A stretch of DNA of 64,000 bases from Deinococcus roseus (GCF_014646895.1 NZ_BMOD01000021.1:22494-86493), one strand, 5' to 3'; numbered from the stretch's first letter, positions 1-8,746 are shown. The notes: generated by a model not told the origin, from the letters alone. Program-made: numbers and translations.

Positions 1-1594
1 CAATTTCCGAGAGGTGGTAAGCGGCCCGTTTCTCATCGCCCATGCCCTTGAAGATTTCATGCAGGAGCTGGTGGGTCTGGGAGGTGCGGGGGGTGTCTTT
101 GTTGTCGCGGGCCAGGAACAGTCCACGCTGGGCGTACTCCAGGGCCACATCGGTGCGGTTCTGCTTGAGGTTCAGGTACCCCAGCGACATGAAGGTCTGG
201 TGGGCCACCGGCCAGTCTCTGGGGTTGGCCCCAGAGGTGTAGTTCAGGCGCAAACTTTCGCTGTAGTAGCGGGGAGCCAGATCATCGCGGGACTCTCCCA
301 CCACCATGCCCAGGGTCAGGAAGTAACGGGCACCCTGATCCTGCAGACCGCTGTCCTGCATGACTTTCAGGGCATGTTCAATGAACACCAGGGGAGACTG
401 GAAGGCCTCTCCGAACTGGGCGGCCAGCGAACGGTTGGCACTTTCGTGCCTGAGCACATCGGCCAGACGGTCATCGTAGGGCACACTGGGTGCAGAAGGT
501 TCTTCTTCGCGCTGGGTGGGCAGGGAAGCCTGCTGGGTGTACATCATCGACTCGGCCAGGTGGAAGGTGGCGCGCTCCTCGTTGCCCAGGCTTTCAAAGA
601 TGTCCGAAAGCTGGTAGTGGGCCAGCGACTTGTACTGCATCACCCCGTTCTGGTCTGCCAGGATCAGGGCTTTCTGGGTGAATTCCAGGGCGGCCTCGGT
701 TTGCTTGAGTTCCAGGCACACCCGGCCCAGTTCCCGGAAGGCCTCGAAGGCCTGCTGCCAGTTCTGGGGTTCGCCTTTCTGGTAATTGCGCCCCAGGCTT
801 TCCCGGAAGTAACGCTGGGCCACCTGCGGGTTGCCCGAATCCACCATCACAAAACCCAGGGTGTTCAGCCAGGGAATGGTTTGTGCGCCCTGACCCGCTT
901 CCTGGATGGCCTGCAGGCTGCGCTGGATGTAGGCTGGAGGATCAGCGAGCGCCTGCCCGAAGTTGTCTTTCAGCGCAGTCACCAGCTGGGGGTGGTCTGT
1001 TTCGCTGATCACGTCTTCCAGCATGGGATGGTATTCCAGGTTCGCAGTGGCCACAGCTGCAGGAGCAGGGACCTGACCGTCTGCGCTGCGCCCAGAAGCC
1101 TCAAGGTACTTGCGGGCCCGGTCCGGGTTGCCCATCTTCACAAAGAGCTGATGCAGCAGGTAATTGCTGTCAGAGAGACGCTTCTGGTCGTTGCGGTTCT
1201 GGGCCAGTTGCAGGGCCCGCTGGGTGAAATCCAGGGCCACATCGGTGCGTTCCTTGCGCAGGTAACTGACCCCCAGATCGTGCAGGCTCTGGAAAGCCAC
1301 TTCATACAGGACCGGTTCGGGACCCAGGAAGTTGCGCTTCAGGCTTTCGGTGAAATAACGGATGGCCGCATCCAGCTGGCTGTTTTCCAGCATCACTTCG
1401 CCGAGGCGCTGAAAAACACTGCCTGCCTGCGCCGCCAGTCCGCTCTGGTCCAGCACCTCCTGCACATGGCTGGCATAACCCGCCACATTGCTGGCCGCCT
1501 CGGGATAGCGGGACTTGAGGGCTTCGGCCGCATTGGTTTGGTTGTTGAGGAGCTGCCTGAGTCGGCTGTCAAACTCCGAGGGATACTGTTCCAT
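1..1594 (-). CDS. TPR-repeat protein, C-terminus beyond window edge
   Basis: The frame opens at ATG 1594, with AGGAGA about 10 nt upstream, and stays open to the window edge, so at least 531 residues are present and the C-terminus is missing. Three related blocks recur with a spacing of about 182 residues (near residues 79, 261 and 442). Each contains an R-Y-F/Y-x-E-S-L helix followed about 25 residues later by LGxxxLxxxxTxxALxxxQxxL-like TPR helices. No signal peptide or catalytic domain is visible, so it is probably a cytoplasmic scaffold or interaction protein. Function unknown. It lies downstream of the arsR-type gene on the same strand, 296 bp away. The TPR call is firm; the role is not. 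Confidence 0.8.
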   Translation of the reverse strand, partial: MEQYPSEFDSRLRQLLNNQTNAAEALKSRYPEAASNVAGYASHVQEVLDQSGLAAQAGSVFQRLGEVMLENSQLDAAIRYFTESLKRNFLGPEPVLYEVAFQSLHDLGVSYLRKERTDVALDFTQRALQLAQNRNDQKRLSDSNYLLHQLFVKMGNPDRARKYLEASGRSADGQVPAPAAVATANLEYHPMLEDVISETDHPQLVTALKDNFGQALADPPAYIQRSLQAIQEAGQGAQTIPWLNTLGFVMVDSGNPQVAQRYFRESLGRNYQKGEPQNWQQAFEAFRELGRVCLELKQTEAALEFTQKALILADQNGVMQYKSLAHYQLSDIFESLGNEERATFHLAESMMYTQQASLPTQREEEPSAPSVPYDDRLADVLRHESANRSLAAQFGEAFQSPLVFIEHALKVMQDSGLQDQGARYFLTLGMVVGESRDDLAPRYYSESLRLNYTSGANPRDWPVAHQTFMSLGYLNLKQNRTDVALEYAQRGLFLARDNKDTPRTSQTHQLLHEIFKGMGDEKRAAYHLSEI

Positions 1595-1890
1595 GCGTGT
1601 GGTTTCTCCTGGGTGATCCTGATTCATGCTTCAAGCAACTCGGGCAAAAGGCCCTGAGGCCCCTTGTGCTTTCCAGACCGCTCAGAACTGTCCACAAAGT
1701 TCGGTCCAGGCCGGGCTTTGCTAGGCGAAGCGAGCAGGCACAAACGTTCTTGCATCCATGTCGGCTTGTCGGACAGTCTCTGAGGGTATTCTAGCAATTT
1801 TTTGTGCGGAGCACAGGCGTTCTGGCGTGTTCGGGCCGTTGCAAATTCCTTGCAGTTGTGACCCTGCCACTGACCCTGCCGCCTGGAATC
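1595..1890. other. Intergenic region upstream of the TPR gene
   Basis: No convincing gene is seen in these 296 bp. The minus strand has a TAGAAT -10-like box at 1793-1788, which would give a leader of about 190 nt for the TPR gene; the -35 is weak. Short ORFs crossing this stretch lack ribosome sites and overlap the flanking genes. Confidence 0.4.
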
Positions 1891-2208
1891 TCATTTGCTT
1901 TTGACCTGGTTTCTGGCGAGCTTGCGGTACAGTTTGCCAAAACGCTGCACTTCCTTGAAACCCTGTGGCCTCAGGTGGTAGTGGGTGAGTTTGCCCTGAC
2001 GGTTGGGTTGCACCAATCCAGCCTGCACCAGCAGTTTCATGTGGTGGCTGATGGTGGGTTGGGAGAGCCCCAGCAACACCTGCAAATCTGCACTGCACAC
2101 CCCCGCCGAACTGTGCAATTTCTGCAGGTCAGGCTCGGCCAGAAATTGCACGATGCGCAGGCGGTAGGGGTCGGACAGGGCCTTGAAAACTGCAGTCACT
2201 TGCTCCAT
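1891..2208 (-). CDS. ArsR-family winged-helix transcriptional regulator
   Basis: This 105-residue protein has the compact ArsR fold: an N-terminal helix with ALSDPYRLRIVQFL (residues about 9-22) and a recognition helix region LLGLSQPTISHHMKLLVQAGLV (about 45-66), followed by a wing with GKLTHYHL. The length is normal for the family. Metal-binding cysteines of the ELCVC type are absent; the single cysteine in GVCSADL may be redox or structural, so the ligand is unknown. A TAAGAT box (2222-2217) ends 8 nt before the ATG, which suggests a leaderless transcript. No obvious metal-efflux gene is adjacent. It may control itself or the downstream TPR gene. Confidence 0.9.
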   Translation of the reverse strand: MEQVTAVFKALSDPYRLRIVQFLAEPDLQKLHSSAGVCSADLQVLLGLSQPTISHHMKLLVQAGLVQPNRQGKLTHYHLRPQGFKEVQRFGKLYRKLARNQVKSK

Positions 2209-2296
2209 TGGGCCTCATCTTAAGGGTCCAGATCAGGGTTGTACAGGGCTGTAAGGGGCTGCAAAACCGCTGTCTGCTGGCTTGCTGCACCTGCTG

Positions 2297-2335
2297 TCAA
2301 AAGCAACCAGCCCACAACGTTGCGTCGTGGGCTGT
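2297..2335 (-). terminator. Intrinsic terminator after pilT
   Basis: On the minus strand, a stem with CAGCCCACGACG and CGTTGTGGGCTG arms is followed by a T-rich stretch (TTGCTTTTG). It sits directly downstream of the pilT stop codon. Confidence 0.8.
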
Positions 2336-2341
2336 CGGAAA

Positions 2342-3589
2342 TCACTTGCGACCAAACCCTCCAGAGGAGTTGGGGTTGTTGGGATTGGGGTTGGGGGTTG
2401 CGGCGGGGGTGCCACTGCGACCGAGGTTGCTGGGGGGCTGGCCTGCGGCACCTCCACGACCTGTGGTTGCTGCATTCTGCTGGGCCTGCTGCGCGGCCAT
2501 CGAAGGCAACTGGGGCAAGGTGACACTGTCGCTCTTCATCAGACGGGTGTATTCCTTGGAGTCCACAGCACGCTCCATGCCCATCTCCTCGGTGATGATG
2601 CCTTTCTTGGCCAGGCTGGCCAGACAGGCATCCATGGTGACCATCCCGAGTTGCATGCTGGTCTGCATGATGCTGGTGATCTGGAAGCTTTTGCCTTCAC
2701 GGATCAGGGCACGCACAGCTGGGGTGGCGGTCATGACCTCGTAGGCAATCACACGGCCATCTCCGCCTTTCTTGGGCATGAGTTGCTGGGTGACAATGCC
2801 CACCAGGTTGTTGGCAAGCTGCACACGGATTTGCTCCTGCTGCTCCTCGGGGAACACGTCCACAATACGGTCAATGGATTCTGGGGCACTGTTGGTGTGC
2901 AGGGTTCCCATCACCAGGTGTCCGGTTTCTGCTGCGGTCACAGCGGCTTTGATGGTTTCGTAGTCACGCATTTCGCCCACCAGAATCACATCTGGGGCCT
3001 GACGCAACACCGCACGCAGGGCATTGTTGAAATCCCAGGTGTCTGCACCGATCTCGCGCTGGTTCACGATGCTGTTCTTGTGCGGGTGGGTGAACTCGAT
3101 GGGATCTTCAATGGTCACAATGTGTTTCTTCTTGTTCATGTTGATCCAGTCGATCATCGAGGCCAGGGTGGTGGATTTGCCAGAACCGGTGGGTCCGGTC
3201 ACCAGCACCAGACCACGGGGTGCAGAGGCCAGATCCAGCAGGGTTTCGGGCATGCCCAGTTCTGCCAGGCTTTTCACCTCGGTGGGAATCAAACGCAGAA
3301 CGCCCCCCACCACGCCTTGCTGCATGAACACGTTCACACGGAAACGGCCCAGGTTGCGCATCGCAAAAGAGAAGTCCATCTCGCGTTTCTCTTCAAAGAT
3401 CTTCTGCTGGCGCTCGTTCATCATGCTGTACATGATGCGGCGGGCATCCACCGGGGTCACATCTTCAAAATCTGCTCCGGTGTACACACCGTGAATTTTG
3501 AACTGGGGGGGAATCCCCACAGTGATGATGATGTCGGAAGCTTTGCGTTCCACAGAGTAACGCAGGATTTCTGCCAAATCTAAAGCCAT
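2342..3589 (-). CDS. pilT: Type IV pilus retraction ATPase PilT
   Basis: This is a 415-residue hexameric ATPase of the PilT branch that powers pilus retraction at the inner membrane. Visible features are Walker A GPTGSGKST (132-140), the Asp box/Walker B stretch with DVILVGEMRD, the His box GTLHTNSA, and the PilT-typical AIRxLIRE-like motif AVRALIREGK. The catalytic core ends near residue 350; the last 50 or so residues are a low-complexity tail rich in Gly, Pro, Asn and Gln, longer than in standard PilT. The start has GGAGGA 6 nt upstream, and a TACAAT -10 lies at 3621-3616. It has its own promoter and is separated from pilB by a terminator. Confidence 0.95.
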   Translation of the reverse strand: MALDLAEILRYSVERKASDIIITVGIPPQFKIHGVYTGADFEDVTPVDARRIMYSMMNERQQKIFEEKREMDFSFAMRNLGRFRVNVFMQQGVVGGVLRLIPTEVKSLAELGMPETLLDLASAPRGLVLVTGPTGSGKSTTLASMIDWINMNKKKHIVTIEDPIEFTHPHKNSIVNQREIGADTWDFNNALRAVLRQAPDVILVGEMRDYETIKAAVTAAETGHLVMGTLHTNSAPESIDRIVDVFPEEQQEQIRVQLANNLVGIVTQQLMPKKGGDGRVIAYEVMTATPAVRALIREGKSFQITSIMQTSMQLGMVTMDACLASLAKKGIITEEMGMERAVDSKEYTRLMKSDSVTLPQLPSMAAQQAQQNAATTGRGGAAGQPPSNLGRSGTPAATPNPNPNNPNSSGGFGRK

Positions 3590-3615
3590 AGTTGTCCTCC
3601 TGGCGGTCTTGATCC

Positions 3616-3621
3616 ATTGTA
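3616..3621 (-). promoter_or_regulatory. Putative -10 box for pilT
   Basis: Read on the minus strand the box is TACAAT, about 27 nt before the pilT start and upstream of the GGAGGA ribosome site. The -35 region (around GAATTT) is poor. Confidence 0.45.
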
Positions 3622-3689
3622 GCTTTTCACACGTGCAAAATTCTTACTGAAATGTAATGAACTCCAGACATGAAAAATGCTCGCTGTGA

Positions 3690-3730
3690 GACAGGAAAAA
3701 GGGTGAGCGTCGCTCACCCTTTTTCCTGTC
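3690..3730 (-). terminator. Terminator after pilB: 41-bp perfect palindrome
   Basis: Two exactly complementary 20-base arms (3690-3709 and 3711-3730) are separated by a single T. The stem carries A5 on one flank and T5 on the other, so it can terminate in both directions. It lies 4 bp past the pilB stop codon and insulates pilT from the pilB operon. Confidence 0.85.
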
Positions 3731-3734
3731 GGTT

Positions 3735-6404
3735 TTACTCGTTGGTGTTCCCCAGAATCTCTTCCAGTGTGGTCATGCCTTGCAGGGCTTTTTCCAGACC
3801 GTCTGTTCTGAGGGTTTTCAGGCCCGAGTGCTGGGAAGCAATTTCTTTGATCTCGGTGGCAGCTTTGCCAGTGTTGATGCCCCGTTTGACGTGCTCATCC
3901 ACCACCAACAGTTCGTGGATGGCCATGCGTCCTTTGTAGCCGGTCTGGTTGCATTTGGCGCAACCGGTGCCCCGGAACAGGGTGGCGTTGCGGATGTCCC
4001 TTTCCTGAAGGCCCAGTTTGCGCAGCACTTCCGGGTCGGCACTGATGGCCACCTTGCAGTTCTGGCAGACGCGGCGCACCAGACGCTGGGCCAGCACACC
4101 AATGAGTGCCGCAGAGATGTTGAAGCTTTCCACGCCCATTTCTTCCAGACGGGTGATGGCTCCCGGGGCATCGTTGGTGTGCAGGGTGGCAATCACCAGG
4201 TGTCCCGTGAGGGCGGCTTCGGTGGCAATCTGGGCGGTTTCACCGTCACGGATTTCCCCCACCATGATGATGTCCGGGTCCTGACGGAGGAACGATCTGA
4301 GGGCTTTGGCGAAGGTCATTCCGGCCTGCACATTCACCTGGGTCTGGTTGATCCCGGGAATCTCGTATTCCACGGGGTCTTCCACGGTGGTGGTGTTGCT
4401 GTCTGGCGTGGAGATGCGTTTCAGGATGGAGAAGGTGGTGAAGGACTTACCGGAACCGGTGGGACCGGTGATCAGGAAAATGCCATAAGGCTTCTCGATG
4501 GTGTCGATGAAGCGCTGGTAGTTGTGTTCGCTGAAGCCCAGTTGTTCCACTTCCGGGATGTTGGAGGCTTTTTGCAACAGACGCATCACGATTTTCTCGC
4601 CGTATACGGTGGGCAGGGTCGAGAGACGCAAATCGAGGTCGATGGCTCCTTTTTTAAAGCGCACACGTCCGTCCTGGGGAATGCGGCGCTCTGCAATGTC
4701 CAGGTTCCCCATGATCTTGATGCGGGCCGCAATGCTGTTGGCAGCGGTCTTGGGAAGTTCCTGGTATTCACGCAGGGCACCGTCCACCCGGAAACGCACT
4801 TTCAAACCGGTGGGGTTGGGTTCGATGTGGATGTCCGAGGCCTCCTGCAGGGCAGCTTCCCGGATGATGGTGTCCACCACCTTCACGATGGCGTTGTCAT
4901 CCAGGGCGTCCAGAACGTTGTTTTCTTCTTTGGCGGCATCTTTGCGCATGCCTGCCAGCTCTTTGTTGAGGGCAGAGATGTCGGTGTTGCCGTGGATGCG
5001 CTCGATGATCTTCAGGATGTCTTTTTCCTGGGCCACCACTGGAATGATTTCCCGTCCGGTCATCACCCTGAGGTCGTCAATGGCAAAGATGTGGCGGGGG
5101 TCTTTCATGGCCACCACCAGGGCATTGCCCTGCATGCGCACTGGCACCACCGTGTAGCGGCGTGAGGTGGATTCAGAGACCATCTGGGCCACCGCCAGTT
5201 GAACCTGGGTTTCGTTGAGGTTCACATACTCATACCCGAGCTGCAAGGCCAGAGAGCGGGCAATGGTTTCCTCGCTGATCTTGCCGGATTGCACCAGGGT
5301 GTCTTCCAGGCGGGTGCCGCTGGATTTCTGGTTGGAAAGCGCCGCTTCCAGGTCTTCCACTTTCAGGTAACCCAGGTCCACCAGGATTTCCCCGAGGGGT
5401 TTGTTGGAGCGGGTGCGGCGCTGGATGCTCAGGCCTTCCAGAAGCTGTTCGCGGGTGATCTTGCCCTGCTGCATCAGGGTTTCGCCCAGTGCGCTCTTTT
5501 CGGGATAGAAACGCTCAATCAGCTGTTGCAGGGCCTGCGGCAGGATCAGGGCCAGTTTGACCGGGCGACCCACGGCAGCTTCAATGTCGGCACGGTTCCT
5601 GAAGTCCGAACTGCCCACCAGCAGTGCGCCAGAGTGCTCTTCCAGGGGCACCGCCTGCAAACGGATGGCGTCCGAGCGCAGCATGTGGCCCAGCACCTCG
5701 TCGCTGGGTTCGTAGTCTTTGGGGTTGCGGATGAACGGCACCCCAGCATGCTCGGAAAGCGCCTCGTAAAGCTGGTCTTCCGAGATGTACTTCATGCGGA
5801 CCAGCACCCGGCCCAGGGGCTCCCCGGATTTTTGCTGTTCTGCCAGGGCCTCGGTCAGCTGGGTTTCCTTGATGAACCCGCGCCGCAGCATGATCTGCCC
5901 GACTTTGGCCACCTCCGAATGCCCGATGTCGGTGACCTCGGGAATGGGCAGGTTCAGTTCGGGGTAATGCTTGGCAATGGCCCACTGCAACTGGGAGCGC
6001 AGGCCCTGGTAAGGCTCCACCGAATAGTTGGTGTCGTCTTCCACGGTTTCCAGCGAGATGTTGTGCAGAGGATCCAGGAACGCCACTTTGAGGATGCGTC
6101 TGGCATGGTCTGCAGCAAAAGGAAAAGCATTGTGTTGCTGGGCCGTCTGCCCGGGCAACAGCTGGTAGGCAGAGGGATCCAGGGTTTCTTTCAGCAAATC
6201 CACCAGAGGGATGCCCAGGTTTTCCTCGATCACCTTGGCGATGCGGCGCTCACTGACGATGTTGTGTTGGATCAGAATGTCACTCAGACGCCCGCCACCC
6301 ATGGCGGTGTGCGCCTCAATTGCCCGGTGCAGGTCTTCATCGCTGATCAGACCCTGCTCCAGCAGCATGGCTCCCAACCTTCGGTCACTGATGGTCAAAC
6401 TCAT
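3735..6404 (-). CDS. pilB: Type IV pilus assembly ATPase PilB/PilF with three MshEN-like blocks
   Basis: The 889-residue ATPase drives pilus extension. The C-terminal half is a GspE/PilB motor: Walker A GPTGSGKSF, DPDIIMVGEIRD, the His box ATLHTNDA and a zinc-binding tetracysteine (CQNC about 36 residues before CAKC). The N-terminal half has three repeats of the MshEN/GspE_N type, each with an L-G-x-x-L-x-x-x-x-x-I/L-S/T-x-x-x-L-x-x-A/G-L pattern (starting near residues 10, 170 and 310). MshEN repeats bind c-di-GMP in other systems. Size and layout match Thermus PilF, also called PilB. The ATG overlaps the yqeG stop (ATGA), so translation is coupled to yfiH-yqeG. Confidence 0.95.
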   Translation of the reverse strand: MSLTISDRRLGAMLLEQGLISDEDLHRAIEAHTAMGGGRLSDILIQHNIVSERRIAKVIEENLGIPLVDLLKETLDPSAYQLLPGQTAQQHNAFPFAADHARRILKVAFLDPLHNISLETVEDDTNYSVEPYQGLRSQLQWAIAKHYPELNLPIPEVTDIGHSEVAKVGQIMLRRGFIKETQLTEALAEQQKSGEPLGRVLVRMKYISEDQLYEALSEHAGVPFIRNPKDYEPSDEVLGHMLRSDAIRLQAVPLEEHSGALLVGSSDFRNRADIEAAVGRPVKLALILPQALQQLIERFYPEKSALGETLMQQGKITREQLLEGLSIQRRTRSNKPLGEILVDLGYLKVEDLEAALSNQKSSGTRLEDTLVQSGKISEETIARSLALQLGYEYVNLNETQVQLAVAQMVSESTSRRYTVVPVRMQGNALVVAMKDPRHIFAIDDLRVMTGREIIPVVAQEKDILKIIERIHGNTDISALNKELAGMRKDAAKEENNVLDALDDNAIVKVVDTIIREAALQEASDIHIEPNPTGLKVRFRVDGALREYQELPKTAANSIAARIKIMGNLDIAERRIPQDGRVRFKKGAIDLDLRLSTLPTVYGEKIVMRLLQKASNIPEVEQLGFSEHNYQRFIDTIEKPYGIFLITGPTGSGKSFTTFSILKRISTPDSNTTTVEDPVEYEIPGINQTQVNVQAGMTFAKALRSFLRQDPDIIMVGEIRDGETAQIATEAALTGHLVIATLHTNDAPGAITRLEEMGVESFNISAALIGVLAQRLVRRVCQNCKVAISADPEVLRKLGLQERDIRNATLFRGTGCAKCNQTGYKGRMAIHELLVVDEHVKRGINTGKAATEIKEIASQHSGLKTLRTDGLEKALQGMTTLEEILGNTNE

Positions 6405-6910
6405 CTGGCGTTCTCCTTCAAGAAGTGCAGAACCAGGCGTTCCAGTTTTCTGGTCACTTTGGTGTGCGGCAGTGCGTTGTCACTCAGGGGAGACACCATC
6501 ACCGTGCGCATGCCTGCCAGATTCCCACCCAGCACATCTGTAAACAGCTGATCTCCCACCATCGCCACCTGCTCAGGAGGGAGTCCAAGTGCCTTTAAGG
6601 CACGCCTGAAAAACTTTGGAAACGGCTTGGCAGCCAGTCCCACCCCTGGGAACAGAAATTCCCTCACCCAATAGTCCACCCGTTCATGCAGGGCATTGCT
6701 GACCATGTACAGCTTCACGTCAGATGCATGCATGCATTTGACCCAGTCCTGAATTTCAGGGGCTGTTTCGTTACTCTTATAGGGTACCAAGGTGTTATCC
6801 AAATCCAAAATCAGACCCTTAATGTCCCATTCCTGCAGGAAATCTGGAGAAAGCTCGGTGACATCCCGCACCATGAAGGTGGGTCTTAAAGGTTTGAAAA
6901 TGCGTTTCAC
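6401..6910 (-). CDS. YqeG-family HAD phosphatase
   Basis: This 169-residue HAD hydrolase has motif I LDLDNTLVPYKSNE near residues 35-48 and the later motif VAMVGDQLFTDVLGG, with the conserved Asp residues in both. It is a YqeG/HAD-IIIA type protein that dephosphorylates an unidentified small phosphate ester. A GTG start at 6910 is preferred because it overlaps the upstream yfiH stop as GTGA; a start at 6928 would lie inside yfiH. Its own stop overlaps the pilB ATG. The gene is therefore the middle member of a tightly coupled three-gene unit, although no link to pili is known. Confidence 0.88.
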   Translation of the reverse strand: MKRIFKPLRPTFMVRDVTELSPDFLQEWDIKGLILDLDNTLVPYKSNETAPEIQDWVKCMHASDVKLYMVSNALHERVDYWVREFLFPGVGLAAKPFPKFFRRALKALGLPPEQVAMVGDQLFTDVLGGNLAGMRTVMVSPLSDNALPHTKVTRKLERLVLHFLKENAR

Positions 6911-7611
6911 AGTCCAATCACCGCCCACATCCTCCCTGTGGTTCCTGCATCCCGACGGTACGAGAAAAAGTCTGGTTCTGTGGAGCAGCGTTTTGCGCTC
7001 CAGATGTGATCTGTGGGGATGCCTGCCTCCTGGAGCACAAACAGGTTGGCTTCCAGCAAATCCAGATGGGTTCCTCCGGGAATGCAGCGTTCTGGGAAAC
7101 CCGCCTGCAGGAACTGTGCGGCCACCTCTGGTCCTACCGGATACTGCCCGGCAGAAATTCCGGGTCCGATGGCCACCTGGATGGTTTCCAGCCTTGCACC
7201 CAGATCTTGCATGGCCTGCAAGGTGAGGGCTGCAATGCGACCCACCGTGCCCCTCCAGCCTGCATGTGCAGCACCAATCACGCCATGCTCGGGGTCATGA
7301 AACAGGATGGGGTAGCAATCTGCTGTGCCAATGGCCAGCACCTGTCCAATTTCACGGCTGACCAGGGCATCTCCGGTCTGCACCCCAGGACGGGCCTGCA
7401 CCACGTCACAGGAATGGATCTGGTTCAGGCGGGCCACCTGCTGCAGGTCAAAGCCCAGGGCAGAGAGGGCCAGACGGCGGTTCTCTGCAACCCGTGCAGG
7501 ATCGTCCTGCCTGTCATCGAAGTTGAGGCTGTCAAAAGGCGCGAGGGACACCCCACCCTGCCTCTTGCTGAAACCGTGCTTTGCGGAAAGTTGCTCTGAG
7601 GTCAACCACAT
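6907..7611 (-). CDS. YfiH/PgeF-family polyphenol oxidase (purine nucleoside phosphorylase-type)
   Basis: This 234-residue protein of the YfiH (DUF152, Cu-oxidase_4) family shows the zinc/copper ligands expected: NQIHSCDV, GTADCYPILFHDP and GAAHAGWRGTVGRI. Family members act on adenosine or inosine, or as laccases; in E. coli YfiH/PgeF edits peptidoglycan precursors. The start is set at ATG 7611 because the family begins near a GFSKRQGGVS-like segment; the longer 7734 opening adds 41 unrelated residues. A TAGAAT box ends 11 nt before this ATG. It is the first gene of the yfiH-yqeG-pilB unit. Confidence 0.88.
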   Translation of the reverse strand: MWLTSEQLSAKHGFSKRQGGVSLAPFDSLNFDDRQDDPARVAENRRLALSALGFDLQQVARLNQIHSCDVVQARPGVQTGDALVSREIGQVLAIGTADCYPILFHDPEHGVIGAAHAGWRGTVGRIAALTLQAMQDLGARLETIQVAIGPGISAGQYPVGPEVAAQFLQAGFPERCIPGGTHLDLLEANLFVLQEAGIPTDHIWSAKRCSTEPDFFSYRRDAGTTGRMWAVIGL

Positions 7612-7756
7612 GGACAGACTGTATTCTATCCAAAATTTGACTGCACAAAGTTTAAATTGCGCCATTTGCACCAGAGCCGCAGAAAAAGCAGGCTTTTGAG
7701 GCACACCAGCAGGCATGAAAAAGGTTTTCAGCATTTCCTGTTCAGAAAAGGCGTGG

Positions 7757-7762
7757 TAACCT
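7757..7762 (+). promoter_or_regulatory. -10 box of leaderless fabI promoter
   Basis: TAACCT lies 7 nt before the fabI ATG and no ribosome site is present between them, which fits transcription starting at or next to the start codon. Confidence 0.6.
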
Positions 7763-7769
7763 ACCTTAC

Positions 7770-8552
7770 ATGATTGGAATTGATCTGTCAGGCAAAACCG
7801 CTCTGGTGATGGGTGTCACCAACAGTTACTCTCTGGGATGGGCCATTGGTAAAAAATTGCTGGAGGCAGGCGCAAAATGCATCTTCAGTTACCAGGGCGA
7901 GCGTTTGAAAGACCCCCTGGAAAAGCTTCTCGCCCCCTACCAGGGCACCCTCACCGCCCAGTGCGATGTGACCAATGAAGCCGAACTGGAGGCCCTGTTC
8001 GCCACCATCAAAGCCGAATCCGGTTCTCTGGACTACATTGTTCATGCGGTGGCTTACGCTCCCCGTGCCAGCATGGAAGGCCGCTTTGTGGACACCACCC
8101 AGGAAGACTGGAACACTGCCCTTTCGGTCAGCGCTTACAGCCTGGTTTCGGTGGCGCGCCATGCAGAGCCCCTGCTCAACGAAGGCGGCAGCATTGTCAC
8201 CCTCACCTATTACGCCAGCCAGAAAGTGGTGCCCAAGTACAACGTGATGGGTGTGGCCAAAGCTGCCCTGGAAGCCTCCACCCGCTATCTTGCTTACGAA
8301 CTGGGCAGCAAAAACGTGCGTGTGAATGCCATCTCTGCAGGCCCCATGCGCACCGTGGCCGCCAAGAGCATCCCCGGTTTCAGCAGCATGCTGTCCAAAG
8401 CTGCAGAAATGGCTGCCCTCAAGCGCAACGCCACCAGCGAAGAAGTGGGCAAACTGGGCCTCTTCCTGCTCTCCGATCTGGCCAGTGGCATCACCGGAGA
8501 AACCACCTACGTGGACGCCGGATACAACATCATGGGCATGTCTTTCGAGTAA
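7770..8552 (+). CDS. fabI: Enoyl-[acyl-carrier-protein] reductase (NADH) FabI
   Basis: FabI carries out the last step of each fatty-acid elongation cycle, reducing trans-2-enoyl-ACP. The 260-residue length is typical. The N-terminus has the FabI nucleotide motif GVTNSYSLGWAIG (variant of GxxxxxSIxxxxA), and the active site shows the Y-x6-K pair in YNVMGVAKAAL preceded by the conserved YYASQKVVPKY. ISAGPMRTVAAKSI and the C-terminal TGETTYVDAGYNIMGM are also characteristic. It is a single-gene unit with a leaderless-type promoter and a strong terminator behind it. Confidence 0.96.
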   Translation: MIGIDLSGKTALVMGVTNSYSLGWAIGKKLLEAGAKCIFSYQGERLKDPLEKLLAPYQGTLTAQCDVTNEAELEALFATIKAESGSLDYIVHAVAYAPRASMEGRFVDTTQEDWNTALSVSAYSLVSVARHAEPLLNEGGSIVTLTYYASQKVVPKYNVMGVAKAALEASTRYLAYELGSKNVRVNAISAGPMRTVAAKSIPGFSSMLSKAAEMAALKRNATSEEVGKLGLFLLSDLASGITGETTYVDAGYNIMGMSFE

Positions 8553-8577
8553 GTTTTTGTTGCATTTGCACCACAGC

Positions 8578-8607
8578 ATCTGCCCTGACCTGGGGCAGAT
8601 TTTTTTG
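8578..8607 (+). terminator. Intrinsic terminator after fabI
   Basis: The arms ATCTGCCC and GGGCAGAT are followed by seven T residues. Confidence 0.9.
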
Positions 8608-8640
8608 TGATACACCTGTTCTGGGTGCTGAATTGCAGAC

Positions 8641-8698
8641 TTCAGGTTTCATTCAGAACCCTTCAGAACATGTTCAGTGACCTTCAGAGAAGTTTCAG
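8641..8698 (+). promoter_or_regulatory. Six TTCAG boxes phased at 10.5 bp: activator-site array
   Basis: TTCAG begins at 8641, 8652, 8662, 8673, 8683 and 8694, i.e. spacing 11, 10, 11, 10, 11, so all copies face the same side of the helix. The last copy lies 10 bp before a TAACCT -10 box (8709-8714) of the downstream small membrane gene; the -35 is thus replaced by the array. Direct repeats with this spacing are how OmpR/PhoB-family regulators bind (compare the GTTCA-type PHO boxes of Streptomyces). The regulator here is not identified. Confidence 0.65.
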
Positions 8699-8708
8699 TG
8701 ACCGGGAT

Positions 8709-8714
8709 TAACCT
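8709..8714 (+). promoter_or_regulatory. Putative -10 box for the small membrane gene
   Basis: TAACCT, just after the TTCAG array, gives an expected transcript start near 8721 and a short leader with GGAGGAGG before ATG 8747. Confidence 0.5.
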
Positions 8715-8746
8715 GTAGACATGAAAGATTTATGGAGGAGGTCAAG

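Noticed and set aside
14..1657. 547-codon frame on the plus strand
   Set aside because: It is the antisense of the TPR gene, whose minus-strand frame has a ribosome site and repeat structure. High GC third positions make such long mirror frames common here.
2282..3583. 433-codon plus-strand frame over pilT
   Set aside because: His/Gly/Val-rich composition typical of an antisense frame; pilT is unmistakable on the other strand.
3780..6551. Two long plus-strand frames over pilB
   Set aside because: Antisense shadows of pilB; no ribosome sites, no domains.
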